From Chamaecrista fasciculata (taxonomy: Eukaryota; Streptophyta; Magnoliopsida; Fabales; Fabaceae): a stretch of DNA of 64,000 nucleotides. The translations under genes were made by a program, and so were the position numbers. Of the stretch, positions 35,896 through 46,130 are shown piece by piece. How positions within the stretch are numbered: the first letter of the stretch is position 1; each line of letters begins with the position of its first letter. Below the pieces are notes generated by a model, which searched no databases, had not been told where the DNA came from, and saw only the letters and a list, made by a program, of their open reading frames with translations. Location: assembly GCA_003254925.1 (NCBI GenBank), contig QANZ01012934.1:1-64000 (forward strand), written 5' to 3'.

Positions 35896-36083
35896 GCACT
35901 CCCACTGTGGCTGCCGTTGGATCTCACCACTCTCAAAGGAGAGAGGAAACATATTATTTAGTCCCTTCTTTTTCACGTTTTTAACTATTTGATCCCTGCA
36001 TTTTTGAAATCTTTCATTTCCCGTCATTACCATTCACGCACTCCCATCGTGGCTGCCGTTGGATCTCACCACTCTCACCGTCC
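35896..36083. repeat. About 43-bp direct repeat flanking the KH first exon
   Basis: GCACTCCCACTGTGGCTGCC followed by GTTGGATCTCACCACTCTCA occurs at about 35896 and again, with two changes, at about 36038. The first copy is 30 bases after the N at 35865. Confidence 0.8.
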
Positions 36084-37300
36084 GCCAGTCATGTCATCGT
36101 CCGGCGCCGGCGGCGGTGGCGGCAGGTACATGGATTTCTCACCGTCGAGCAAGAGAAGTATACTCTCTTACTCTTAGATCCTTCTCTCTCTCTGTTTTTC
36201 ATTTCTCACTCCTAATATCCAAGGATTTACTCTGTTTTCTCTTTGTTCGTTCGAGTTTGAGTTTTTGGGTTTTGCTAAGTTTTATCGGAGATCTTTGCCT
36301 CTGTGAATCTGATTGACTTTGATCTTTGTGTTTTTAAGTAGCTCGGTGTGTGATTTCCTACTTTATAATGAGTTCACGTCGTTTCGGCGGTCTAATTGAT
36401 AGTTTGATAATCAGACTCTACTATATGTTTCAATCGCCATGTTTTTATCAGATTAAAGTTCATTATTGTTTTGGCACTCACTACGTCACTTATGTTTATG
36501 ACATGATCTTGATGTTATTTATGTAATTCTTTTCTCTTACATCAGTTTTCCGGACTCGTAATAACTGATGAAACGTGTATTAACTATGGCTGGGAAGATC
36601 ATTTTTCTTTTAAGGTTCAGTTATAGTCACTTCCAGGTTTACTTTATTGCATCAAGGGATGGTTAAATGTCCATTTGATGCTTGTAATAATGCATCCAAG
36701 CTTCTGCTTGAGTCCATTTGATGTCTTGATTATGGATCTTACCGGATTGCTTTTAAGTTGAGCTTACCCATGCGAATGACTTTATGTTCATTGTTCATTA
36801 ATTATATGTAAAGATGCCATCTTTGTCTTTGTTGTAGCTTCTGTTTCTAATGGTATAACTTTATTAATCCACAAAACATAGATTTGAGTAGTGTGTTGTT
36901 TTTTCTTTTACAAATTTGAGTACCTAAGAATGCCACAAAACATAGATTGTGTTCTGGGCGTATTTAATTTGAGTAATTGAGATTAATTGCTATGATACAT
37001 ATTTTGAAAATCTGTCTATTTCCCTTCAGGTTTGGATCGTGACTGTCCATATTTGAGTGTCTAAAAGTGTTAAAGAAAAATATGTTGAAGCAATATCAGT
37101 TATAAGAATTTCTTGTCAACAGGGTATATTATTCTTGTTCCGTCCAATGGGGTTGAAAAGGATATAGCAGAGTATCCATTATACATCTTCAGAAAAGTTA
37201 TATTGATGAAGTACACTGTTCAACAGAATGATGCCAAAGCCATTTCAGATTTAGATTCCGTACCAAATTTTGACTGAACATTACTTGCTTAAGCACTGCC

Positions 37301-39682
37301 ATGAATGTGCACTTACTGGCCAATCGTTATGCAGCCCAACTCAGTCTATGCTACTCTTTTGGTCCCATCAACTATACCCTGGCACAAACCATCCATGCCC
37401 ACATGATAGCTTCTGGATTCAGGCCATGGGGTCACATCCTCAACCGCCTAATCGATATCTATTGCAAATCATCTAACATTGGCTATGCTCGCCAACTGTT
37501 CAATAGAATTCCCAAGCCAGATATTGTTGCAAGAACCACGCTGATTGCGGGTTATTCTGCTATGGGAAACCTCAAGCTGGCTAAGGAAATATTTAATGAA
37601 ACCCCATTGGCTATGCGAGACACTGTTTTTTACAATGCCATGATCACAAATTACTCTCATCATGTTGATTGCCATGCTGCTATTGAACTCTTTCAAGAAA
37701 TGAAGCGGGAAGGGTTTGCTCCCGACCATTTTACTTTCTCAAGCATGCTCAGTTCATTGGCACTCATAGCGGATGCCGAAAGGCACTGCCAGCAGTTCCA
37801 TTGTGACGTAATAAAGTTGGGGATAGGGTCGGTGACATCGGTACTGAATGCGTTATTATGTGCTTATGTTCATTGTGCTTCTTCACCCCTAGTATCATCA
37901 TCACTGTTAATGGCTGCGGCTAAAAAGTTGTTTGATGAGATGCCTAAAAGAGATGAAATTTCATGGACAACAATGATTACTGGGTATGTGAGGAATGATG
38001 ATCTTGGTGCTGCTCGTGAACTTCTTGATGGGATGACTGAAAGGGTAGAGGTTGCCTGGAATGCAATGATTTCTGGTTATGTGCATCATGGACATTATGA
38101 AGCAGCATTTGAAATGTTCAGGAAAATGCATTCCAGGACAATTCCAAAGGATGAGTATACCTACACAAGTATTATTAGTGCTTCTTCTAATGCTGGTCTG
38201 TTCAAATATGGAAGACAATTGCATGCTTATATTCTCAGAACAGTGGTGCAACCTTCTATGGACTTCGTATTATCCGTAAATAATGCTTTGGTTACATTGT
38301 ATAGTAAATTTGGTAAAATGGTTGAGGCACAGGAAATTTTTAATAAAATACCTACAAAAGATATTGTTTCTTGGAATTCAATTCTGTCAGGGTACATCAA
38401 TGTTGGACAAGTCGAGGAAGCTAAATCCATTTTCAGGGACATGCCAGAGAAAAATCTCTTAACATGGACTGTGATGATTTCAGGCTTAGCACAAAATGGT
38501 TTTGCTGAAGATGGATTGAAGCTCTTCAACCAGATGAAAACAGAGGGACTAGAACCATGTGATTATTCATATGCTGGAGCAATTACATCTTGTGCTGTGC
38601 TAGGATCATTGGAGAACGGAAGACAACTTCATTCTCAGCTAATCCAATTGGGTCATAATTCAAGCCTCTCTGTTGGCAATGCACTGATAACAATGTATGC
38701 AAGATGCGGGCTTGTTGAGTCTGCCAATTCTGTGTTCCTCACAATGCCTTATGTCGATTCAGTATCCTGGAATGCCATGATTGCAGCTCTTGCACAACAT
38801 GGGCATGGTGTCCAAGCCATTCAACTTTATGAGAGGATGTTGAAGGAAGATATATTACCTGATAGGATAACTTTTCTTACAATTCTTTCTGCTTGTAGCC
38901 ATGCAGGCTTGATCAAAGAAGGACGCCATTATTTTGACACAATGTATAGTTGTTATGGTATAACCCCAGGGGAAGATCATTATGCTCGTATGGTTGATTT
39001 GTTATGCCGTGCTGGTATGTTCTCTGAGGCAAAGAGTGTAATTGAATCAATGCCTTTTGAGCCTGGTGCACCAATTTGGGAAGCACTTCTTGCTGGCTGT
39101 CGCATTCATGGGAACATGGATTTAGGTATTCAAGCTGCTGAACGACTCTTTGAGCTAATGCCGCAGCATGATGGAACCTACATACTCCTTTCTAATATGT
39201 ATGCCACTTTAGGTCAATGGGATGATGTTGCAAGAGTGCGAAAACTAATGAGGCAACGAGGGGTTAAGAAGGAACCTGGTTGTAGTTGGATTGAGGTTGA
39301 AAACATGGTCCATGTATTTTTGGTCGATGACGCTGTACACCCTGAGGTGCAAGCGGTGTACAGATATCTGGAGCAACTTGTACTTGAAATGCGGAAATTG
39401 GGGTATGTCCCTGACACGAAATTTGTATTACATGACATGGAATCTGAACAAAAGCAATATGCCTTGTCTACTCATAGTGAAAAGCTTGCTGTTGTTTATG
39501 GGATTATGAAACTTCCTAAAGGAGCTACAATAAGAGTATTTAAAAACCTGAGGATTTGTGGAGATTGCCATAATGCATTCAAGTTCATTTCAAAAGTGGT
39601 GGATCGAGAGATAGTTGTGAGAGATGGGAAGCGGTTTCACCATTTTAGAAATGGTGAATGCTCTTGTGGCAACTACTGGTAG
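37301..39682 (+). CDS. PLS-class pentatricopeptide repeat protein, E-DYW type (OTP90-like)
   Basis: A single-exon gene of 793 residues. An in-frame TGA lies 30 bases upstream of the ATG, which fixes the start. PPR motifs fill about residues 40-600 (for example DIVSWNSILSGYINVGQVEE, DSVSWNAMIAALAQHGHGVQ, PDRITFLTILSACSHAGL). The E and E+ regions follow (PIWEALLAGCRIHGNMDLGI, PGCSWIEVENMVHVFLVDD). The C-terminal DYW deaminase has HSEK (725-728), CGDC (753-756) and the last three residues NYW. Both zinc and catalytic motifs are present, so it is probably active. Closest match from memory is At1g25360 (OTP90, about 790 residues), a mitochondrial C-to-U RNA editing factor; the N-terminus NRYAAQLSLC resembles it. 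It lies between remnants of a KH gene on the same strand. A possible leader acceptor is at 37122 (TTGTCAACAG). Confidence 0.93.
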   Translation: MNVHLLANRYAAQLSLCYSFGPINYTLAQTIHAHMIASGFRPWGHILNRLIDIYCKSSNIGYARQLFNRIPKPDIVARTTLIAGYSAMGNLKLAKEIFNETPLAMRDTVFYNAMITNYSHHVDCHAAIELFQEMKREGFAPDHFTFSSMLSSLALIADAERHCQQFHCDVIKLGIGSVTSVLNALLCAYVHCASSPLVSSSLLMAAAKKLFDEMPKRDEISWTTMITGYVRNDDLGAARELLDGMTERVEVAWNAMISGYVHHGHYEAAFEMFRKMHSRTIPKDEYTYTSIISASSNAGLFKYGRQLHAYILRTVVQPSMDFVLSVNNALVTLYSKFGKMVEAQEIFNKIPTKDIVSWNSILSGYINVGQVEEAKSIFRDMPEKNLLTWTVMISGLAQNGFAEDGLKLFNQMKTEGLEPCDYSYAGAITSCAVLGSLENGRQLHSQLIQLGHNSSLSVGNALITMYARCGLVESANSVFLTMPYVDSVSWNAMIAALAQHGHGVQAIQLYERMLKEDILPDRITFLTILSACSHAGLIKEGRHYFDTMYSCYGITPGEDHYARMVDLLCRAGMFSEAKSVIESMPFEPGAPIWEALLAGCRIHGNMDLGIQAAERLFELMPQHDGTYILLSNMYATLGQWDDVARVRKLMRQRGVKKEPGCSWIEVENMVHVFLVDDAVHPEVQAVYRYLEQLVLEMRKLGYVPDTKFVLHDMESEQKQYALSTHSEKLAVVYGIMKLPKGATIRVFKNLRICGDCHNAFKFISKVVDREIVVRDGKRFHHFRNGECSCGNYW

Positions 39683-42280
39683 GCTGAAGTTTCGTTACTT
39701 GATTATCTATCAAGAAGGATTAATGCGAAATGTCACAGATGGATTTGAAATATACAATCTGGAGAGCTTTGGCAATTGTTGATCCAAACTTGAGACTGTC
39801 AGTTGCCTCAAAATGATCTGCCGAGGTAATAGGAATATTTATTTTATCCCTTCTTTTTCCTTTGCCTTAAAATATTTATTTTACTGACTCTTGATATGCC
39901 AGATTATTACTAAATTTTGACTCCCCTTTCAATGAAATTCCTTTTCAACAGGTACTTAATGTTCTTAAATGTTGCTATGATTATGTGCGACGAACACTGG
40001 CATCGCTTTTTGTCTCCACAATTTGTGTGGAATAGCAGACTTTTTTATGATTGCATGCCAATAACTGCTCTTTGTCATTTTAATTTAGTATCAGCAAGTT
40101 ACAAGAATTCAGTATTCGACCTAGACTGTCTTCGTCACTTCCTGTGCAGCACCAATTGTAAAATCCTGCCTACTCTTTAACCAGATATTCTGTATTAGAG
40201 CAAACCAAACAAACTTAAAGTTTAGTAACTTTTGATTAGTTTTTGCCCACGAAAACTCACTTTCAAAAGCCAAAAGGGCCAATAAGCTCTATTAACTACT
40301 CATCCTGAAAAATTAAGGAATTCTGTCAAGTAGTTTTCAGGATGAGTAGTTAATTTGTACTATGAGCTATAAAAAAAATGCATATTCCAAATGACATATT
40401 TTTGCTTTAATCCCTGTTCTTGAGACAATTAGCTGTCAAGTAGTTTTCAGGATGAGTAGTTAATTTGTACAAAGTGCTATCAAATTGGTTTTTAAGTTTC
40501 TTATGTTATCGCAAATAAACTACCTTTTATCTAAAAAATGTAAATGCACAATATTTTTTATGACAGATTTCCTTAATTTCACTTTTATGTTATAAAGAAA
40601 TTTAGATGTTACAATTTAACTGAAGCTTTTTGCTTATGAAACTAGAATTCTCAATGAAGCAATTTCATTGCTTTCTTGTGAGATTCAAAGGAATTTAAAG
40701 TTTTTTCTTAGACTAAAATGTTATTCTCAGCTATATAGTTTATGCCAACCGATTTGGTTGAGTCCAAAATTGGACTTCATTCAGCAGCTTGAGGATCAAT
40801 ATAGAAGTGAAGTCTTTAATTTACTCAAATTTTGAAATCGAGATAAACTGGTAGTGTGAAGATACTTATGTCCCATTCTCTGATAGGAAAATACACTGTG
40901 TTGTGAAGATTAGTGAGAGTTTATTATATGCATTTGTATATTTGTGCAAATGTAGAATATATTGTTGCATATTGTATAAAAATGTCCATGTGGAAGATAT
41001 ATGGTAATTTGTATCTTTCTATTCACTAAGTTCTTTTTGGGATTAAGGTCTACTTGTTGGTTGTGAAAGGGAAACCTGACTAACAGATGGTTGTGATTGA
41101 CGATGGTAATGCAGTGATGATTACTTTTTATATACTCAGATCACCTTTTTTTTAGGAGGAGGTGGGGTAAGATTCGCGGTGGAGGAGAGTGAGTGTGGAT
41201 CTTGTGCCTATAGAGAAAACAATAGCTTGTGGTGGCTCCACATTATGATATACTATATTAAAAAATGGAAATAAGAGGAGATTTTTCTCTAAAGTTGGCC
41301 TTGTTGGTTGGATGTGCCTTGGAGCTATAAGTTATGTTGCTTCTTGAGCTCAACTGGAAGTCTAGGGTATTGTATTCTTGCATGTTAAATAGGAATCTTA
41401 AATGTTTGTGGTATGAACTGCCCTGAATTCAAAAACAGAGGTTTAGTTTTTTTTTTTTTGGGTTGGAGAGATCAATAGCTTAACTTGTTGGATACATTTT
41501 AAAGGACGGTAATGATAAACATGAATTGTGGCTTTTAACCGTGACATGCTTCTTACTCGTCTTAGTAGTTATGACAAATAACCACCCTAACTCACTAAGT
41601 TGGATCTGGTTGCTTTGTTCATTGACTGAAGTTGCCTTTTGAGTCTCTGCTTCATATTAACAATGAAGGATTTGTTTCTTGAGATGACGTAATATCAGTT
41701 ATTGAGGATTTGACAAAATCTAATGTCAGTAATTCATTAACTATCTGAAAGGGTGAGTTCAGTCCTGTATGTTCACAGGGCAATTAAATGTGTCTATCTA
41801 TGTTCTGGAAGTTGCCTCTGAAAAGGCAGCAAAAAAGACAGTCCAACTGATGGTGTATTGAATTGCTGCTATATTTTTTTCTGTTGATGCCTAACAATGA
41901 GATATTTGTTGAAGTTCTTGACATGACATGCAATCTGGAAGATGTTTAAATCTCATTTCGTAATTATTCTTATTCTGTAGGAAGTTAAAATTTCTGTAAT
42001 TTCCTAACCTAATTATTTTTTAGAACAGTCATTTTATTTAATTGTATATTTTTCGTACTTTTCTTTTTTACATCTTGGAGGATGACAATGACTGCATCTT
42101 TTTCTTACATCCCCAATTACATCCATTTAAAGCTGAAATTTATCTTATAGGGGAAGCATTAGTTTGTTTTACTGACTCAGCAAACCTCCGTGTTGTCTAT
42201 CAATTATGTACTGACTGCTAACCTGTTAACAAATGTTGACTGGTACATCTTGTTCTTGGAAATTGACATTTTTGGAGCAG
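39683..42280. other. PPR 3' region and spacer with a repeated 38-bp word
   Basis: Probably includes the PPR 3' UTR. CTGTCAAGTAGTTTTCAGGA followed by TGAGTAGTTAATTTGTAC occurs at about 40323 and 40433, and its inverse (TTAACTACTCATCCTGAAAA) at about 40290. Otherwise I see no gene, and no trace of the missing KH exons. Confidence 0.5.
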
Positions 42281-42984
42281 AAATTTTGCGTGTAACCACT
42301 CTGTTGGAGAATGCATCAGTTTTAGGTCAAAGTGGGCTTGAACATGGTAGCCCCTGGCTTCAGGAGGAATATTTTCAAATGGAGGTGGCGATGTGAATGG
42401 ATGGGCATCACAATTTCAATCAGAAGTACGGATACTAACTATTAACATAACTTCTTTTACATCTAATACTGTATTTTAGAAGCATTTCTGACTGAATTTT
42501 TACATTTCTTGCTAACTAATGACGTGTTCAAGTGATTATAGTTTTGAATGTTGCTAGTGACAGGTAGTTCAAAGCTAACATTATCAAGCTGACAATTATT
42601 AATAGCTTTAGCTTCCGTTACCAGAGTTCTGCTAATGGTTCTGCCCTTTGTTCTTCTTCATCTGGAATCAAGACATGTTGGATGTCTATACTTCATAACC
42701 CTTAAAATCTGCAGCTCTTACTAAATAACAGATGTAAATACAAAGTGTCAGCTGGGGAAACATGTATGTGTCTATACTTCTGTCAAACTATTTTAGGTTC
42801 TGAGATCATTTGCTTGAGTTATATTGATTATGTATTGTAGGAAGAAATGATGAGAGGCAAACCCGGGTATGAGCATCTGAATGAACCACTGCATATTCTA
42901 GTTTAGGGAGAATTGCCTGTTGAAATAATAGACGCTCCCCTGATGCAGGCCCGAGAAATACTTGAAGATTTGCTTAAGCCTGTG

Positions 42985-44239
42985 GTACAAAACTGCCTTC
43001 TTCCTTCTCTTGCATTGAAACTGGCAATGGTCTGATTGGTCTCCTTTTCTAAGGATGCTGTTTGTATTTATTATTTAAAAAATTTCTTTCAGAATGAAAC
43101 TCAGGATTTCTAAAATATATAGGTTATATATATCTATTAAGCTTGCTTTGACAGTTTTGATATATATGGTGGTGGAATTCTTTGTGAGGAACATAATGTA
43201 TATGGTTTGTACCAAAACTTGAGGAAGATCATGATCTTACCCTAATGCGCGATGTATGGGTGACATTTTGTAATATTAATGAATGTAGATTATAAGATTC
43301 GTGAAATGCATTCTTTATTCATGTTGAATTCTTCTTCTCTATTATAAGGAAACTGTTTATCATTCCTTCATGTATTGTTTTAGTTACACTTGCACAATAT
43401 ATATGGCCGTATTAAGCACTGAACTAACCTATCTCACTCAATTTTGTTATTTGAAATGCTTCAATAATCAGTTCCTTCATCGCTTCACATATCAAATGCA
43501 ATTATTGTATCTAAGAATTGCTAGATAAGTAGATAACCAATGTGGTACCAATACACTTGATAGATTTTTATTTAGTCAATCAAAAATAAAATTATAAGGT
43601 TGAATTTTTAAATAATGTCATTTCAATCAATTTGATCTAAAGTTTAAAGACAAATATGATAAGAATTCAATTTTGTTTAGACTAAATTTAATTATTGCTA
43701 AAGAGTGTTGATCAAACTTCCAAGTATTATTGAGAATAGAATACAATTCGATGCTTTTTTTTTTTTGTTAAAATCAGATTTCCATTGTTGATAATATTGA
43801 CAAATCTTTTCATCATGAATCTTTCATTTAAAGTAAAAGGGGGTCGCAAGACTATTTTTCATACTCAAATGTAAAATTTAAATTCCTTGATTAAGGGATC
43901 AAAAAAGAAATCATTAAGTTACTACAGTTGAACTTTTTTTTTCTTGTCTAAGTCAAGGTATCTATCGTTAAGAACAAGGACTAATCTTTTCGTTGCCGGT
44001 CTTTCACCTAAGGCCAGGTCTTTCACTTAAGGTTTAAGAATAAATAACTGACTTACATAATACTTCTTATACTTAATTATGGAATTCGAACCTCAATCAC
44101 TTCTTTTTCCTTCTTTTTCCTTTGAAAATGCCAAAGGAAAAAGAAGTGCCAATGCATTTAAATAGCAGATTGTGCCCCACTTGAATAACCCACCCATCTA
44201 TTATTCTATTACCCGTATTGACATTGCTAGCCTCCCGGG
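42985..44239. other. Spacer without recognisable genes
   Basis: AT-rich. No KH C-terminal exon or other coding signal is visible. A small inverted pair, CTTTTTCCTTCTTTTTCC / GGAAAAAGAAGTG, occurs around 44103-44150. Confidence 0.45.
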
Positions 44240-44545
44240 TAGGGGTGTTCAAAACCGAATCAAACCGATCGACCGAACCAAACCGAACCAAACCGAACCG
44301 AACCGAAGGTGAAACCGAACCAAACCGATAGATGAGCGGTTTGGTTTGGTTTGAACATCGCACAAACCGAACCAAACCGCCAAACCGCTAAAACTCTTAT
44401 TTACTTATATATATACACATACCTCATATTCTCATTAGGTAACTCATACTTTATTTTTTTTTTTGGCCTTGTCATACTCTATTACTCATAGATACAATAT
44501 TCAACATTGAAAATATATTTACATGTTTGAAAATATTTGCACCTT

Positions 44546-44935
44546 NNNNNNNNNNNNNNNNNNNNNNNNNNNNNNNNNNNNNNNNNNNNNNNNNNNNNNN
44601 NNNNNNNNNNNNNNNNNNNNNNNNNNNNNNNNNNNNNNNNNNNNNNNNNNNNNNNNNNNNNNNNNNNNNNNNNNNNNNNNNNNNNNNNNNNNNNNNNNNN
44701 NNNNNNNNNNNNNNNNNNNNNNNNNNNNNNNNNNNNNNNNNNNNNNNNNNNNNNNNNNNNNNNNNNNNNNNNNNNNNNNNNNNNNNNNNNNNNNNNNNNN
44801 NNNNNNNNNNNNNNNNNNNNNNNNNNNNNNNNNNNNNNNNNNNNNNNNNNNNNNNNNNNNNNNNNNNNNNNNNNNNNNNNNNNNNNNNNNNNNNNNNNNN
44901 NNNNNNNNNNNNNNNNNNNNNNNNNNNNNNNNNNN
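44546..44935. other. Assembly gap (390 N)
   Basis: Unknown bases inside the hAT-like element. The right edge is exactly where the missing left arm of the family D foldback element would be. Confidence 0.95.
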
Positions 44936-45080
44936 ATGGTTAAAATTACAAAATAGCTCCAAAGGGTACCAAAGTGTTAATGGAGAATACCACAGGGTAC
45001 CAAAGTGTCAAGTTTCAAACCACAGGGTACCAAAGTGAAATAGGGTCAAACCACAGGGTACCAAAGTGTAATTTACCCTA
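44936..45080. repeat. Right arm of foldback element, family D, copy 2
   Basis: 'CCACAGGGTACCAAAGTG' units end in CAAAGTGTAATTTACCCT, the mirror image of the left arm at 16539. The left arm lies in the N run. Confidence 0.75.
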
Positions 45081-45590
45081 TTTTTTTTATTAGTATATTA
45101 GTGACAAAATTAACAATAAATTACCTTCAAACCGCTCAAACCGAATCGCCTAAACCGCTTTTTATTGGTTTGGTTTGGTTTGGTTTGATGAATGAAATTT
45201 AATCATTGGTTTGGTTTGAAAAATCCTTTCAAACCGCCCAAACCGCCCGACGAACACCCCTACTCCCGGGTGCTAATACTATCTGGTATCTGCCCTCTTT
45301 AAATAAATTAGCACTCTTGGAATAAGTACACAGGGAATTGAAGAAGAAATTAAAAGATAGTAACTTCAGAAAAGAATCCTATGATGTTTACAATTATTTT
45401 TATTTTTCAATTTCAAAATATAAAAGTGTTTCTTAACCAATGCTTTTCCTTATCATCTATTTATCATTAGTATCAATGGTATTCCTTACACTTTATATAT
45501 ATGTTTATATCTAAAAGGTTGTATAGTTTTTTTAAAAAATTAAAGTTAAAAAGTTGAAAACTTTCAATTTTGGGCAATATATATTTATTG

Positions 45591-45993
45591 GCAAAAGTAT
45601 TAATTCCATCCCCAAACTTTACACCAACTGTCAATTTCGTCCCCAATCTTTTTTGGCTGTCAATTTCGTTCCTAATGTTTTATATTTTGGTTAATTTTAT
45701 CCTTTGCTCTTACTTTAGCCAAATATTATCGATAAAATCTTTTTCTTTTTGTAGATTTTCGATAGAATCTACGTGGCTAATGATATATAATAAAAATTGA
45801 TAGAAAAAGAAACTTAAATCCTAACTCAGATTGAAAAACAAGATGCAGTCTGTTGTTAATTTATTGAAAGAAGTTAGTCAAAAGATAAAATTGACTAAAA
45901 TGAAACATTAGGGACGAAATTGACAATAAAAAATGATTGGGGACGAAATTGACAGTTGATGTAAAATTTGGAGACGAAATTAGTACTTTTACC
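45591..45993. repeat. Foldback element, family G
   Basis: AAAAGTATTAATTCCATCCC at the left and GAGACGAAATTAGTACTTTT at the right, with 'TCAATTTCGTCCCC' / 'GGGGACGAAATTGACAG' units in the arms. Confidence 0.75.
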
Positions 45994-46130
45994 ATATTTA
46001 TTTCGAAATTTATTTTAATTTTTAATAAAATCTGTAAACTAATTATAGTTATATCTTTTTAAAAGATTTAAAATATATATAAACTACAGAAAAATAATAA
46101 ACTTTATAATTCTACATTTTAAAAAAAAGG

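Larger units (their letters stand above)
36091..42984 (+). pseudogene. Broken KH/STAR (Quaking-like) RNA-binding gene surrounding the PPR gene
   Basis: Three exon remnants lie on the + strand. First: 36091-about 36160, MSSSGAGGGGGRYMDFSPSS, the usual start of plant QKI-like KH proteins (MSGGG-RYM-FSPS). Second: 42281-about 42426, ILRVTTLLENASVLGQSGLE then HGSP; a one-base loss after AGCCCC shifts the frame, and in the +1 frame LASGGIFSNGGGDVNGWASQ continues. Third: 42841-42984, EEMMRGKPGYEHLNEPLHIL V-stop-GELPVEII; GAG has become TAG, followed by LMQAREILEDLLKPV. Missing are the exon with YLSELLAERHKL, the whole KH core with its GPRGNSLKR loop, and the C-terminal exon. Closest family members by memory are At4g26480 and At5g56140. 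It cannot make a KH protein. Confidence 0.85.
44240..45262. mobile_element. hAT-like element with 8-bp target duplication
   Basis: TAGGGGTGTTC at the left and GAACACCCCTA at the right fit the hAT terminal pattern (TAGGG). CTCCCGGG flanks both ends (44232-44239 and 45263-45270). Both subterminal regions are dense in 'AACCGAACCAAACCG' / 'CGGTTTGGTTTGG' words. The interior contains the N run 44546-44935 and a foldback arm (44936-45080), so the true length and any transposase are unknown. Confidence 0.85.

Noticed and set aside
36059-36316. 85-residue frame overlapping the KH first exon
   Set aside because: Another frame gives the recognised KH start; this one has no similarity and runs into leader or intron.
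37469-39509. Several 66-100-residue frames
   Set aside because: Shadows of the PPR gene in other frames.
44519-45038. Four open frames of 138-171 residues
   Set aside because: They span the 390-N gap; the few real codons are foldback sequence.
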